From Thioalbus denitrificans (lineage in GTDB: Bacteria > Pseudomonadota > Gammaproteobacteria > DSM-26407), in the NCBI RefSeq assembly GCF_003337735.1, contig NZ_QPJY01000005.1, positions 142,265-206,264 on the forward strand: a DNA stretch of 64,000 nucleotides, in the 5' to 3' direction. Positions 32,987 to 42,396 of this stretch are shown here, piece after piece. The notes under the pieces were generated by a model. The model was not told the origin of the DNA. It worked only from the letters and a program-made list of their open reading frames with translations, and ran no database searches. The number at the start of each line of letters is the position of its first letter. Positions within the stretch are counted from its first letter, which is position 1. Position numbers and translations under genes: made by a program.

Positions 32987-33586
32987 TCAGCGGGTAAAGC
33001 GGTAGATGGCCACTTCCCCCAGGAGATTGGGCAGCAGGCGCATGCCGAGGCTGGTGCGATGGGCGTTATCCACCACGGTGCGTTCCAGGATGCGGATGTT
33101 CTTCTGCCGGCACAGCGCCTCGAAGTCGCGGAAGGTGCACAGGTGGATGTTCTGGGTGTCGTACCAGGGGTTGGGCAGGGTGCGGGAAACCGGCATGTGC
33201 CCGCCCAGCGCCAGCTGCAGCCGGCACTGCCAGTGGCCGAAGTTGGGGAAGGTGACGATGCCCTCGCGCCCCACCCGCAGCATCTCCGTGAGCAGCCAGG
33301 CGGGGTAGTGGACCACCTGCAGGGCCTGGGTCATGACCACGACGTCGAAGGAGTCGTCGTCGAAGTACTGCTGCAGGCCGTCATCCAGGTTGGAGTGGAT
33401 GACGTTCAGCCCCGCGTCGATGCAGGCGATGACGTTGTCCGGGTCGAGCTCGAGGCCGTAGCCGGTGACCTGGCGGGAGTCGCGCAGGTGGCGCAGCAGG
33501 GTGCCGTCGCCGCAGCCCAGGTCGAGGACGCGGCTGCCGGGGCGGATCCATTCGCTGATGAGCTGCAGATCGGTACGCAGTTCCAT
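32987..33586 (-). CDS. metW: Methionine biosynthesis protein MetW
   Basis: 199 residues of class I methyltransferase fold: RPGSRVLDLGCGDGTLLRHL (SAM-type loop), GLELDPDNVIACIDAGLNVIHSNLDDGL, VVVMTQALQVVHYP and VTFPNFGHWQCRLQL. MetW works with MetX in the acylation of homoserine in Pseudomonas and relatives, though its exact biochemical role is unsettled. It begins one base after the metX stop, a tightly coupled pair. Confidence 0.96.
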   Translation of the reverse strand: MELRTDLQLISEWIRPGSRVLDLGCGDGTLLRHLRDSRQVTGYGLELDPDNVIACIDAGLNVIHSNLDDGLQQYFDDDSFDVVVMTQALQVVHYPAWLLTEMLRVGREGIVTFPNFGHWQCRLQLALGGHMPVSRTLPNPWYDTQNIHLCTFRDFEALCRQKNIRILERTVVDNAHRTSLGMRLLPNLLGEVAIYRFTR

Positions 33587-33587
33587 C

Positions 33588-34736
33588 TCAGGCCCCCACC
33601 TCGTCGGCCACCCGGCGCATGTAGGCGTGGAACACGTCCAGGTACTTCGGCAGCGGCATCAGGAAGGCGTCGTGACCCTGGGTGGCCTCGATCTCGGCGT
33701 AGGAGACGTTGCGATCGGCGTCCAGCAGTCCCTTGACGATCTCCCGCGAGCGCTCCGGCGCGAAGCGCCAGTCGCTGGTGAAGGAGACCACCAGGAAGCC
33801 GCAGCTGGCCCGGCGCAGGGCGGTGGGCAGGTCGTTGCCGTAATCCGCCGCCGGGTCGAAGTAGTCCAGCGCCCGGGTCATCAGCAGGTAGGTGTTGGCG
33901 TCGAAGCGCTCCACGAAGCTCTCGCCCTGGTAGCGCAGGTAGCTCTCCACCTGGAACTCCACGCCGTAGCCGAACTGGAGCTTCTGCTCCCGCAGCTCGC
34001 GGCCGAACTTGGCGCCCATGGACTCGTCGGAGAGGTAGGTGATGTGGCCCAGCATGCGGGCCAGCATCAGCCCGCGCCGGGGTACCACGCCCTGTTCGTA
34101 GTAGCGCCCGTCATGGAATTCCGGGTCAGTGAGGATGGCCTGCCGGGCCACCTCGTTGAAGGCGATGTTCTGGGCCGAGAGCTTCGACGCGGCGGCGATG
34201 ACCACGGCGTGGGCAATCCGGTCGGGGTGGTCGATGGCCCACTGCAGCGCCTGCATGCCGCCGAGACTGCCGCCGATGACCGCCGCCCAGCGATCGATCC
34301 CGAGCGCCTCGGCGAGCCGCTGCTGGCTGTTGACCCAGTCCTTCACCGTGACGATGGGAAAGTCCGGGCCGTAGAACTGTCCCGTGGCGGGGTTCGGCGT
34401 GTTGGGGCCGGTGGAGCCCTTGCAGCCGCCGAGATTGTTCACGCTGACCACGAAGAAGCGGTTGGTGTCGATGGGCTTGCCCGGACCGATGGCCGTATCC
34501 CACCAGCCCGGCTTGCGATCCTCGGGGCTGTGGTAGCCGGCGGCGTGGTGGTCGCCGGACAGCGCATGGCAGATGAGAATCCCGTTGCTGCGCGCGGCGT
34601 TCAGCTCGCCATAGGTCTCGTAGACGAGGTCGTAGCTCTCCAGCACCCGCCCGGAAACGAGCTCCAGCGGCTGGTCGAAGTGCTGCCGGGCCGGCGTGAC
34701 CAGGCCGACGGAATCGGATGGGAAGGGTTCGGGCAT
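33588..34736 (-). CDS. metX: Homoserine O-acyltransferase MetX
   Basis: 382 residues from ATG 34736; a TTG five codons upstream is an alternative. An alpha/beta-hydrolase fold: [27 protein letters not shown], the nucleophile elbow [14 protein letters not shown] with catalytic Ser, the Asp near [13 protein letters not shown] and the His of [10 protein letters not shown]. It activates homoserine for sulfur incorporation. MetX proteins paired with MetW in gammaproteobacteria often use succinyl-CoA rather than acetyl-CoA, so the acyl donor should not be assumed. First of the metX-metW pair. Confidence 0.95.
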   Translation of the reverse strand: MPEPFPSDSVGLVTPARQHFDQPLELVSGRVLESYDLVYETYGELNAARSNGILICHALSGDHHAAGYHSPEDRKPGWWDTAIGPGKPIDTNRFFVVSVNNLGGCKGSTGPNTPNPATGQFYGPDFPIVTVKDWVNSQQRLAEALGIDRWAAVIGGSLGGMQALQWAIDHPDRIAHAVVIAAASKLSAQNIAFNEVARQAILTDPEFHDGRYYEQGVVPRRGLMLARMLGHITYLSDESMGAKFGRELREQKLQFGYGVEFQVESYLRYQGESFVERFDANTYLLMTRALDYFDPAADYGNDLPTALRRASCGFLVVSFTSDWRFAPERSREIVKGLLDADRNVSYAEIEATQGHDAFLMPLPKYLDVFHAYMRRVADEVGA

Positions 34737-34871
34737 CCTGCGTGGTATCAACTGGCCGGTGGCAATTGCAAAGGCGAAAGTCTAATGGACCCCAATCCGC
34801 CCAGCAAGGGAGGCATTGTCCGGGCTGACCGCGGCAGCTCGCCGGGAACGGGTTTCAGTGCACCGCCGCCC

Positions 34872-35189
34872 TTATCCTTTATCCATTGTCCGTGCCCCGG
34901 ATCTCGACGCCGCATCCAGGGGCGGGGGCAGCAGCCCGGGATTGGTGACCACCAGGTGCTTCTGCCGCCCCTGCTCGCCGCTGGCCACCCGGACCCGGCT
35001 GCGGGGCACGCCGAGCAGCTTGGCCAGGAATTTCACCAGGTGGGCGTTGGCCCGGCCCTCCACCGGCGGGGCGGTGATGCGGACCTTGAGCCGATCGCCC
35101 TGGATACCGGTCACCTCGTCGCGGCTGGCGCGCGGCTGGATGTGGAGGAACAGGTGCAGCTCGTCGTCCTCCCAGCGGTACCAGCTCAT
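34872..35189 (-). CDS. yggU: DUF167 family protein YggU
   Basis: 105 residues. MSWYRWEDDELHLFLHIQPRASRDEVTGI and LKVRITAPPVEGRANAHLVKFLAKLLGVPRSRV are the DUF167 signature. A small cytoplasmic protein of unknown function. Its ATG overlaps the yggT stop by 4 bases (ATGA), showing translational coupling. A slightly longer than usual low-complexity tail follows GLLPPP. Confidence 0.93.
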   Translation of the reverse strand: MSWYRWEDDELHLFLHIQPRASRDEVTGIQGDRLKVRITAPPVEGRANAHLVKFLAKLLGVPRSRVRVASGEQGRQKHLVVTNPGLLPPPLDAASRSGARTMDKG

Positions 35190-35770
35190 CCCAGCGCCAG
35201 CCCCCGGCCCAGGTCGGCGATGGGGGCCACCAGCAGCATGGAGGTGAGCTGCAGCAGGACGAGCACCAGTACCGGCGAGAAGTCGATGCCGCCCATGGGC
35301 GGCAGCATGCGCCGCGCGGGGCCGAGCAGCGGTGCGTTGAGACGGTAGAGCAGCATCGTGACGGGGTGGCGGCCGCCGGGACTGACCCAGCTCAGCACCA
35401 CCTCGATGAGGATGCTGAAGGTGAACACGCGCACCAGGGTCTGGAGCAGCTCCGCCACCGCCCATACCAGCAGCCCGACGAAGCCCCCGGCGCGCCCCAG
35501 TACGCCCAGGATCAGGACCAGCTCCACCATCTGCAGCACCAGCATCAGCACCACGCTCGCCAGGTCCACGCCGCCGTAGCCGGGAATGAAGCGCCGCAGG
35601 GGGCGCAGCACCGGGTTGGTGGCCTTCACCAGGAACTGGGACATCGGGTTGTAGAAGTCGGCACGCACCCAGGCGAGCAGGAAGCGCAGCATGACAATGA
35701 TGATGTACACGCCGAACAGGGTGCTGATGAGAAAGGTGGCGGCGTTGACGGTATAGGGGCTGGTTCCCAT
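35186..35770 (-). CDS. yggT: YggT family membrane protein
   Basis: 194 residues, two tandem YggT repeats. Each has a hydrophobic hairpin and the motif N-P-hydrophobic-L-R-P-hydrophobic-R-R (TNPVLRPLRRFIPGYGGVDLA, and in the second half APLLGPARRMLPPMGGIDFS). Inner-membrane protein implicated in osmotic or division-related processes in other bacteria; no precise activity. Lies between proC and yggU in the conserved cluster. Confidence 0.93.
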   Translation of the reverse strand: MGTSPYTVNAATFLISTLFGVYIIIVMLRFLLAWVRADFYNPMSQFLVKATNPVLRPLRRFIPGYGGVDLASVVLMLVLQMVELVLILGVLGRAGGFVGLLVWAVAELLQTLVRVFTFSILIEVVLSWVSPGGRHPVTMLLYRLNAPLLGPARRMLPPMGGIDFSPVLVLVLLQLTSMLLVAPIADLGRGLALG

Positions 35771-35795
35771 GCTCTGACCTCTTCGGGGGCTGCGG

Positions 35796-36629
35796 TTAGT
35801 CGGGATCCCGGCCCAGGATCGCGGCCAGTTCCCGGGAACGGTCCCGGGCGGACGTGAGCGCGTCGCGGAACAGTTCGCGCAGTTTGCCTTCCTCGAGCAC
35901 GTTGAGCGCCCGTTCGGTGGTGCCGCCGGGCGAGGTGACGCGCTGGCGCAGCAGGGAGGGCTCCTCGTCGCTCTCCAGGGCCATCTTGGCGGCGCCGAAG
36001 GCCGTCTGCAGCGTCAGCAGCCGGGCCGTGCGCTCCGGCAGCCCGATCGCCTGCGCCGCGCCCTGCATGGCCTCCATGACCAGGAAGAAGTAGGCCGGTC
36101 CGCTGCCGGACAGCGCCGTCACGGCATCCATCTGCTCCTCGTTCTCCAGCCACAGGGTCAGGCCGACGGCCCGCAGCACCGACTCGGCCTGGTCGCGCTG
36201 GGCGGCCGTGACGGCCGCGGTGGCGAACAGCGCGGTGGCGCCGCTCTTCACCAGCGCCGGGGTATTGGGCATGGTGCGTACCAGGGCCACCCCCGCCCCG
36301 AGCCAGCGCTGCAGGTCGGTGGTACGGATGCCGGCGGCGATGGAGACCACCAGGGTTCCGTGCTCCTGCACCACCGGCGCCAGTTCGGCGGCCACCTTCG
36401 GCAGTACCTGGGGCTTGACCGCCAGCACCACCACGCCGGCCCCGGCTGCCGCCTCGCGGTTGTCGTGGGTGGTGTGGACGCCGAAGCGGGCGCGCAGCGA
36501 GGCCAGCGTCTCCTCGCCGGGATCGCTGACCCGGATGCGTTCCGGGGCGTAACCGTCGGCGATGAGCCCGCCGACGAGGCTGCTGCACATGTTGCCGCCG
36601 CCGATGAAGCTGATGATTCCCTGTTCCAC
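35796..36629 (-). CDS. proC: Pyrroline-5-carboxylate reductase ProC
   Basis: 277 residues. The N-terminal Rossmann motif ISFIGGGNMCSSLVGGL is followed by VVLAVKPQVLPKVAAEL, VSIAAGI, VRTMPNTPALVKSGATALFA, ALSGSGPAYFFLVMEAM and SPGGTTERALNVLEE. It performs the last step of proline synthesis with NAD(P)H. The conserved order yggS-proC-yggT is intact except for the repeat inserted between yggS and proC. Confidence 0.97.
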   Translation of the reverse strand: MEQGIISFIGGGNMCSSLVGGLIADGYAPERIRVSDPGEETLASLRARFGVHTTHDNREAAAGAGVVVLAVKPQVLPKVAAELAPVVQEHGTLVVSIAAGIRTTDLQRWLGAGVALVRTMPNTPALVKSGATALFATAAVTAAQRDQAESVLRAVGLTLWLENEEQMDAVTALSGSGPAYFFLVMEAMQGAAQAIGLPERTARLLTLQTAFGAAKMALESDEEPSLLRQRVTSPGGTTERALNVLEEGKLRELFRDALTSARDRSRELAAILGRDPD

Positions 36630-36666
36630 GTCTGACTCCTGGAATAAATATCAAAAGACTTCGAAT

Positions 36667-36809
36667 GGACAGGATTTACAGGATTCACAGGATGTATTGC
36701 CTGTTCCGGACCGCTTCGGCAATGCCCGGCCGCGAACGGGGAGCGGCCGCAGTGGGGATGATTGTTCCAGGCGCCCTTCGTTAATCCTGTCAATCCTGTC
36801 AATCCTGTC
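36667..36809. repeat. Inverted pair of ACAGGATT word arrays
   Basis: The left arm (36667-36693) has three 9-nt units of ACAGGATT type. About 90 bases further the right arm (36783-36809) has three perfect AATCCTGTC units, the reverse complement. The pair sits between yggS and proC and can fold into a long hairpin. The same word appears at 24.4 and 45.2 kb. Confidence 0.94.
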
Positions 36810-36886
36810 TATTTCATTTGGTTCATTATCACTATGGCGCTGAATGGGGCCTCCAATGTCGCTGCCCGGTGGCCCGATTGCAAGGT

Positions 36887-37576
36887 TCAGTCCCGGGCGC
36901 CGAAGAGATCGGTGCCGATGCGCACGAGGGTGGCGCCCTCGGCGATGGCGGCCTCGAAGTCGTCGGACATGCCCATGGAGAGGGTGTCCAGCGCCAGGCC
37001 GTCGCGGTTCAGCGCCGCGAGGGCCTCCCGCAGCCGGCGGAAGGGCGCGCGCACGACCTCCTCCCCGGCGTCCCGCACCGGCGCCGGGATGGCCATCAGG
37101 CCCCGCAGCCGCAGCCGCGGCAGCGCGGCCACGGCCCGGGCCAGGTCCGGCAGCGCCTCGGGCTCGACGCCCGACTTGCTGGCCTCGCCGCTGATGTTGA
37201 CCTGCAGGCAGACGTTGAGGGGCGGCAGCGTCTCCGGGCGCTGCTCGCTCAGCCGCCGGGCCACCTTCAGCCGGTCCACGCTGTGGACCCAGTGGAAGTG
37301 CTCGGCGATGCCGCGGGTCTTGTTGGACTGGATGGGCCCGATGAAGTGCCACTCCAGGTCCAGATCGGCAAGGGCTCCGATCTTCTCCAGCGCCTCGCGC
37401 AGGTAGCTCTCGCCGAACCGGCGCTGGCCCGCCGCCGCGGCGGCCCGGATGACATCCGCCGGGCGGGTCTTGCTGACCGCCAGCAGAGTGACGGATCCCG
37501 GCTCCCGGTTGTGACATACCTCGGCGGTACGTATGCGGACCTCGATTTGTGCCAAACGCTCCGCAGTTTTTTCCAT
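36887..37576 (-). CDS. yggS: YggS/PROSC family pyridoxal phosphate homeostasis protein
   Basis: 229 residues, a PLP-binding alanine racemase-like barrel without racemase activity: LLAVSKTRPADVIRAA with the PLP lysine, FGESYLREALEKI, LEWHFIGPIQSNKTR, NVCLQVNISGEASKSG, RGLMAIP, LSMGMSDDFEAAI and VRIGTDLFG. It keeps free PLP in balance. It is divergent from pilT, a conserved arrangement in gammaproteobacteria. Confidence 0.97.
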   Translation of the reverse strand: MEKTAERLAQIEVRIRTAEVCHNREPGSVTLLAVSKTRPADVIRAAAAAGQRRFGESYLREALEKIGALADLDLEWHFIGPIQSNKTRGIAEHFHWVHSVDRLKVARRLSEQRPETLPPLNVCLQVNISGEASKSGVEPEALPDLARAVAALPRLRLRGLMAIPAPVRDAGEEVVRAPFRRLREALAALNRDGLALDTLSMGMSDDFEAAIAEGATLVRIGTDLFGARD

Positions 37577-37762
37577 GTGACGCCCGGTCTGTGTAAGCTA
37601 AACTGAAGAAACAAAAAGTTTAAGGAACCACGGCTTCAGTCCCCTGGCGGCCCGGAGTCCGCATTGGCGTTGCGGTGTGCGGCCCTGCCGGCGCAGCCCG
37701 GGCGCCGGAGGGTTGCCCGGTGGTTCCCGGCTTGATACGGCATCTCATTTTAGGGGATCTCG

Positions 37763-38800
37763 ATGGACATTACCGAGCTGCTTGCTTTCAGCGTCAAGAA
37801 CGGCGCCTCAGACCTGCACCTCTCCGCCGGGTTGCCCCCAATCATCCGCGTGGATGGCGACGTTCGGCGCATCAACGTGCCGCCCCTGGACCACAAGCAG
37901 GTCCACGGGCTCATCTACGACATCATGAACGACAAGCAGCGGAAGGATTTCGAGGAGTTCCTGGAGACGGACTTCTCCTTCGAGATTCCGGGCGTGGCCC
38001 GCTTCCGCGTCAACGCCTTCCACCAGAACCGCGGCGTGGCCGGGGTCTTCCGTACCATTCCCTCCCGGGTCCAGACCCTGGAGGAACTGGGGTTCGGCAA
38101 GAACTTCCAGGACATCGCCGACGCGCCGCGGGGTCTCATCCTGGTCACCGGGCCCACCGGCTCGGGCAAGAGCACGACCCTGGCGGCCATGCTCGACTAC
38201 CTCAACGAGATCCGCTACCAGCACATCCTCACCATCGAGGATCCCATCGAGTTCGTGCACGAGAGCAAGAAGTGTCTCGTCAACCAGCGCGAGGTTCACC
38301 GCGACACCCTCGGCTTCAACGAGGCGCTGCGGGCCGGTTTGCGCGAGGACCCGGACATCATCCTGGTGGGCGAGATGCGCGATCTCGAAACCATCCGCCT
38401 GGCGCTCACCGCCGCGGAGACCGGCCACCTGGTGTTCGGCACCCTGCACACCACCTCCGCGGCCAAGACCATCGACCGCGTGGTGGACGTCTTCCCCGCC
38501 GGCGAGAAGGACATGGTCCGTTCCATGCTCTCCGAGTCGCTGCGCTCGGTAATCTCGCAGACCCTGCTCAAGCGGGTGGGGGGCGGGCGCATCGCGGCCC
38601 ACGAAATCATGGTGGCCACCCCGGCCATCCGCAACCTGATCCGGGAGGACAAGATCGCCCAGATGTACTCGGCTATCCAGACTGGCCATGCCCTGGGGAT
38701 GCATACCCTCGATCAGCACCTGCTGGAACTCGTCAACAAGGGCATTGTGAGCCGTCTTGACGCCCGCGCCAGGGCCCAGGACAAGGAGATTTTCCGTTGA
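37763..38800 (+). CDS. pilT: Type IV pilus retraction ATPase PilT
   Basis: 345 residues, standard length. MDITELLAFSVKNGASDLHLSAG, the Walker A GPTGSGKSTT, the Asp box HILTIEDPIEFVH, Walker B ILVGEMRDLETIRLALTAAETGHLVFGTLHTTSA and the C-terminal AIRNLIREDKIAQM (AIRNLIRE motif needed for retraction) are all there. It is a hexameric motor at the base of the type IV pilus. About 185 bases separate it from divergent yggS. pilU follows after 20 bases. Confidence 0.98.
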   Translation: MDITELLAFSVKNGASDLHLSAGLPPIIRVDGDVRRINVPPLDHKQVHGLIYDIMNDKQRKDFEEFLETDFSFEIPGVARFRVNAFHQNRGVAGVFRTIPSRVQTLEELGFGKNFQDIADAPRGLILVTGPTGSGKSTTLAAMLDYLNEIRYQHILTIEDPIEFVHESKKCLVNQREVHRDTLGFNEALRAGLREDPDIILVGEMRDLETIRLALTAAETGHLVFGTLHTTSAAKTIDRVVDVFPAGEKDMVRSMLSESLRSVISQTLLKRVGGGRIAAHEIMVATPAIRNLIREDKIAQMYSAIQTGHALGMHTLDQHLLELVNKGIVSRLDARARAQDKEIFR

Positions 38801-38820
38801 TGCCCGGGGAGAGATCACCG

Positions 38821-39939
38821 ATGGATTTCGAATCCCTGCTGAAACTCATGGTCCACAAGCAGGCCTCGGACCTGTTCATCACCGTGGGCATGCCACCGAC
38901 CGTGAAAGTCCACGGCAAGCTCATTCCCGTCGGGCAGAAGCCTCTTTCGCCGCAGCAGGTGCGCGAAGCCGTCACCGGCATCATGACCGAGGAGCAGCGC
39001 AAGGAGTTCGCCCGCACCCGCGAGTGCAACTTCGCCATCAGCGCCGCGGGCGTGGGCCGGTTCCGCGTCAGCTCCTTCCAGCAGCGCGGGGTGGCGGGCA
39101 TGGTGCTGCGCCGCATCGAGACGCGCATCCCCTCCGTCGAGGAGCTGCACCTGCCGCCCATCATCAAGAACCTGGCCATGACCAAGCGCGGGCTGGTGAT
39201 CTTCGTGGGTGGCACCGGCACCGGCAAGTCCACCTCCCTGGCGGCGGTGATCGGCTATCGCAACCAGAACACCGGCGGCCACATCATCACCATCGAGGAC
39301 CCCATCGAGTTCATCCACCAGCACGCGCTCTCCATCATCACCCAGCGCGAGGTGGGCATCGACACCGACTCCTACGAGGTGGCGCTGAAGAATACCCTGC
39401 GCCAGGCCCCGGACGTGATCCTCATCGGCGAGGTCCGCGCCCGCGAGACCATGGACTACGCGGTGGCGTTCGCCGAGACCGGCCACCTCTGCCTCGCCAC
39501 GCTGCACGCCAACAACGCCAACCAGGCCATGGACCGGATCATCAACTTCTTCCCGGAGGATCGCCGGGACCAGCTGTTCATGGACCTGTCGCTCAACCTC
39601 AAGGCGATCGTCGCCCAGCAGCTCATCCCCACCCCCGACGGCAAGAGCCGGCGGGTGGCGGTGGAGGTCATGATCAACACCCCCCTGATCCAGGATCACC
39701 TGCGCAAGGGCGAGGTTCACCTGCTCAAGGAGATCATGAAGAACTCCACCGAGCACGGCATGTGCACCTTCGACCAGGCCCTGTTCCAGCTCTTCAAGTC
39801 GGGCGAAATCACCTACGAGGACGCCCTGCACCACGCCGACGCCCCCAACGACCTGCGCCTGATGATCAAGCTGGACAGCGAGAAGGGCGTGGACCGCTAC
39901 GCCGCCGGCATGGACGGCATCGGCCTGGTAGAAGAGTAG
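38821..39939 (+). CDS. pilU: PilT-dependent retraction ATPase PilU
   Basis: 372 residues from ATG 38821, with GGGAGAG upstream; an ATG at 38797 is less likely. MDFESLLKLMVHKQASDLFITVGMPP, Walker A GGTGTGKSTS, TIEDPIEFIHQH, LIGEVRARETMDYAVAFAETGHLCLATLHANNA and NTPLIQDHLRKGEV are characteristic. PilU supports PilT in forceful retraction and twitching. Same operon as pilT, 20 bases apart. Confidence 0.97.
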   Translation: MDFESLLKLMVHKQASDLFITVGMPPTVKVHGKLIPVGQKPLSPQQVREAVTGIMTEEQRKEFARTRECNFAISAAGVGRFRVSSFQQRGVAGMVLRRIETRIPSVEELHLPPIIKNLAMTKRGLVIFVGGTGTGKSTSLAAVIGYRNQNTGGHIITIEDPIEFIHQHALSIITQREVGIDTDSYEVALKNTLRQAPDVILIGEVRARETMDYAVAFAETGHLCLATLHANNANQAMDRIINFFPEDRRDQLFMDLSLNLKAIVAQQLIPTPDGKSRRVAVEVMINTPLIQDHLRKGEVHLLKEIMKNSTEHGMCTFDQALFQLFKSGEITYEDALHHADAPNDLRLMIKLDSEKGVDRYAAGMDGIGLVEE

Positions 39940-39948
39940 ATAGTTTCG

Positions 39949-39993
39949 AGTAGCGGGTCTCGAGTGACGAGGTATACCTAGAGACTCGCTACT
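39949..39993. repeat. Short imperfect inverted repeat downstream of pilU
   Basis: AGTAGCGGGTCTC (39949-39961) pairs with GAGACTCGCTACT (39981-39993) with one mismatch, and GATAGT/ACTATC extend it outwards. It lies in the convergent gap between pilU and the PyrK-like gene and could act as a bidirectional terminator. It differs from its surroundings in base composition. Confidence 0.75.
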
Positions 39994-40015
39994 AGTTACT
40001 TGCCACTATCGCTGG

Positions 40016-40894
40016 TCAAGCGAACACCTGCCGCGCGTCGAACACCGGGCCGTCCACGCACACCCGCTTCATGGCGGGGCCGGCGTCGGTCCGGATCTCC
40101 ACCGCGCAGCCGGCGCAGCCCCCCACGGCGCAGGCCATGAACTCCTCCAGCGACACCTGGCAGGGGAGGCCGTACTCCCGCGCCAGCCGCGCCACGGCCT
40201 CCAGCATGGGATGGGGGCCGCAGGAGAACACCGCCACCTCTTCCCGCTGGGCGGGCTCCAGGGCCTCGAGCCAGGCCCGGGCCAGGTCGGTGACGTAGCC
40301 CTCGAAGCAGCCGGGGTAGCCCTGCAGGCTGGCGAGCCGGCTCGGGACGCCCCAGTCCTCCAGCAGCGGCATGGCGGCGATGACACCCTCCGGCATGCCC
40401 GGAACCAGCATCCGCGAGGGGCGGGCCTGGAACGGGAAGGGGACCTCGGAGCCCATGATGACGAAGGGGTCCCAGGGGCTGCCGCGGCGTTTCAGATCCT
40501 CGGCCAGGAACAGCATGGGGGGGATGCCCACGCCGCCCCCGATGAGCAGCGTTCGCGGGCGTCCCGGGGGGGGTGTGAAGGGCGTTCCGATGGGCCCCAT
40601 GACGCTGAGGAACTCGCCGGTCCCGCGCCGGGCGAGCAGGCGGGTGCCCTCGCCGACGGCCTTGTAGAGGAAGTCCACCCAGCCGGCCTGCGCATCCACC
40701 CGCATGATGGACAGCGGCCGGCGCATGGGCAGCAGCGGGTCGCACTGGATGTGGGCGAAGCTGCCCGGCCGCGCGTGCGCCGCGATGCGCGGGGCCCGGA
40801 TGCGCAGGATATGCTGGGCGCCTGGGTGGGCCTCGTGGGCGAGAATCTCGCTCTCCTCCACGAAGATGGTGTCGCGATGGGTTGTGTCGTTCAT
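40016..40894 (-). CDS. Dihydroorotate dehydrogenase electron transfer subunit-like flavoprotein (PyrK family)
   Basis: 292 residues. A ferredoxin-reductase-type FAD domain (RRPLSIMRVD) and an NAD-binding domain (LIGGGVGIPPMLFLAEDL, VFSCGPHPMLEAVA) precede a C-terminal 2Fe-2S cluster motif, MACAVGGCAGCAVEI plus a later Cys in KRVCVDGPVF. This is the PyrK layout, which passes electrons from the PyrDB dehydrogenase to NAD. No pyrD gene is adjacent. It lies about 220 bases beyond the pyrC'-pyrB genes on the same strand. Its partner may be elsewhere, or it may serve another oxidoreductase. Confidence 0.83.
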   Translation of the reverse strand: MNDTTHRDTIFVEESEILAHEAHPGAQHILRIRAPRIAAHARPGSFAHIQCDPLLPMRRPLSIMRVDAQAGWVDFLYKAVGEGTRLLARRGTGEFLSVMGPIGTPFTPPPGRPRTLLIGGGVGIPPMLFLAEDLKRRGSPWDPFVIMGSEVPFPFQARPSRMLVPGMPEGVIAAMPLLEDWGVPSRLASLQGYPGCFEGYVTDLARAWLEALEPAQREEVAVFSCGPHPMLEAVARLAREYGLPCQVSLEEFMACAVGGCAGCAVEIRTDAGPAMKRVCVDGPVFDARQVFA

Positions 40895-41115
40895 GGACGG
40901 GATATCCCGGTAGTCAGCTCGGCCGGGCGCTGATCTTAACCCGGATATTTCACCAATGGCACGCGCCCGCGCCGGTCTCCTGCCCGCACGAGGTGTTTTC
41001 TGCGGTCAGCTCCAGGCGCCGCAGCGCGGCTCCCTCAACCACCATCCGCATCAACAACGGCTGGGCCACCTTCACCTGTTTGGCGGAGTATCCGGGTTGA
41101 CGGCCTCGGCGGTGG
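40895..41115. other. Short gap between PyrK-like gene and pyrC'
   Basis: About 220 bases. A 40-codon minus-strand frame ending in a Cys-containing TSCGQETGAGACHW can be read, but has no recognisable family or ribosome site, so I do not call a gene. Confidence 0.4.
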
Positions 41116-42396
41116 TCACCTGAGCTCGTAGACCAGTCGGCCCTGGACCAGGGTGTGGGTGACCCGGCCGCGGAACTCCCAGCCCCTGAAGGGCGTGTTC
41201 CGGCCGCGGCTCAGCAGGGTGTCGGGTTCGAGGCGCCAGGCGTGCTCCGTGTCGATCACGCAGAGATCGGCGCGGGTGCCGGGGGTCAGGGTCCCGGTTT
41301 CGATGCCCAGGATTTCCGCCGGCCCGCGGGTCACGCGCGCCAGGGCGGTGCCGAGGTCGAACGCCCCCTCGTCCACCAGCCGCAAGGTCAGGGGCAGCAG
41401 GGTCTCCAGGGCGGAGATGCCGGGCAGCGTGCCGTTGAAGGGGGCCAGCTTGGTCTCCGGCTCGTGGGGCTGGTGATCGGAACAGACGGCGGTGATGACC
41501 CCCTCGGCCACCCCGGCGCGGAGGGCATCGCGGTCGCGGATGGTGCGCAGGGGCGGGATGACGTGGAACATGGGGTCGAAGCCCGCCACGTCCATCTCGG
41601 TGAGGTGCAGCTGGTGGGCCGCCACGTCGGCGGTCACCCGCAGTCCGCGGGCCCGGGCATCGGCCACCATCTCCACGCTGCGGGCGGTGGACAGCCGGCA
41701 GAAGTGGGCGCGCACCCCGGTCTGCTCGATGAGCAGCAGGCAGCGGGCCAGCTCCACCGTCTCGCTGGTCTCGGGGATGCCCGGCAGGCCGAGACGGGTG
41801 CTGACGCTGCCCTCGTGCATGAACCCGGACTGGCCCAGCCAGGGATCCCGGGGCTGCAGGTAGACGGTCAGCCCGTAGGTGGCGGCGTATTCCAGCGCCC
41901 GGCGCAGGACCTCGCTGTTGCGGATCGGCCGGCCGGCATTGCTCACCCCGACGCACCCTTCCGCCTTGAGCGCGGCCATCTCCGCGAGCTGCTCACCCTC
42001 CAGTCCCTGGGTCAGTGCGCCCAGGGTCAGCACCCAGGCGCGTCCCGACTGCTTGGCACGGTGGCGCACCAGCTCCGCCACCGCGGGGGTGTCGATGACC
42101 GGGCTGGTATCGGGCGGGCAGCAGACGGTGGTGACGCCGCCGGAGACCGCGGCCCGGGTCTCGCTGGCGATGGTGGCCTTCTGTTCGTGTCCCGGTTCGC
42201 GCAGCCGTGCGCTGAGATCCACCAGCCCCGGGCAGACCATGCGTCCCGCGGCCTCGATCTCGATCTCGGGCGTGAAGCCCTCCGGGGCCTCGCCCAGGGC
42301 CACGATGCGGCCGCTGGCGATGAACAGGTCGCGGACCCCGTCGACGCGGCTGGAGGGATCCACCACGTGCCCGTTGCGGATGGCGATGCGGTTCAT
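41116..42396 (-). CDS. pyrC': Dihydroorotase-like protein PyrC' (predicted inactive)
   Basis: 426 residues of class I dihydroorotase fold: [78 protein letters not shown]. The metal-binding H-x-H that should follow VDL is S-A-R (residues 62-64), so the zinc centre is lost. In Pseudomonas such an inactive dihydroorotase (pyrC') is needed structurally for the PyrB dodecamer. The ATG overlaps the pyrB stop by 4 bases (ATGA), the same arrangement. An active PyrC must lie elsewhere. Confidence 0.93.
   Translation of the reverse strand: MNRIAIRNGHVVDPSSRVDGVRDLFIASGRIVALGEAPEGFTPEIEIEAAGRMVCPGLVDLSARLREPGHEQKATIASETRAAVSGGVTTVCCPPDTSPVIDTPAVAELVRHRAKQSGRAWVLTLGALTQGLEGEQLAEMAALKAEGCVGVSNAGRPIRNSEVLRRALEYAATYGLTVYLQPRDPWLGQSGFMHEGSVSTRLGLPGIPETSETVELARCLLLIEQTGVRAHFCRLSTARSVEMVADARARGLRVTADVAAHQLHLTEMDVAGFDPMFHVIPPLRTIRDRDALRAGVAEGVITAVCSDHQPHEPETKLAPFNGTLPGISALETLLPLTLRLVDEGAFDLGTALARVTRGPAEILGIETGTLTPGTRADLCVIDTEHAWRLEPDTLLSRGRNTPFRGWEFRGRVTHTLVQGRLVYELR

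Noticed and set aside
40940-41090. About 40-codon minus-strand frame with two Cys between pyrC' and the PyrK-like gene
   Set aside because: No ribosome site, no recognisable family and start unclear; not enough to call a gene.
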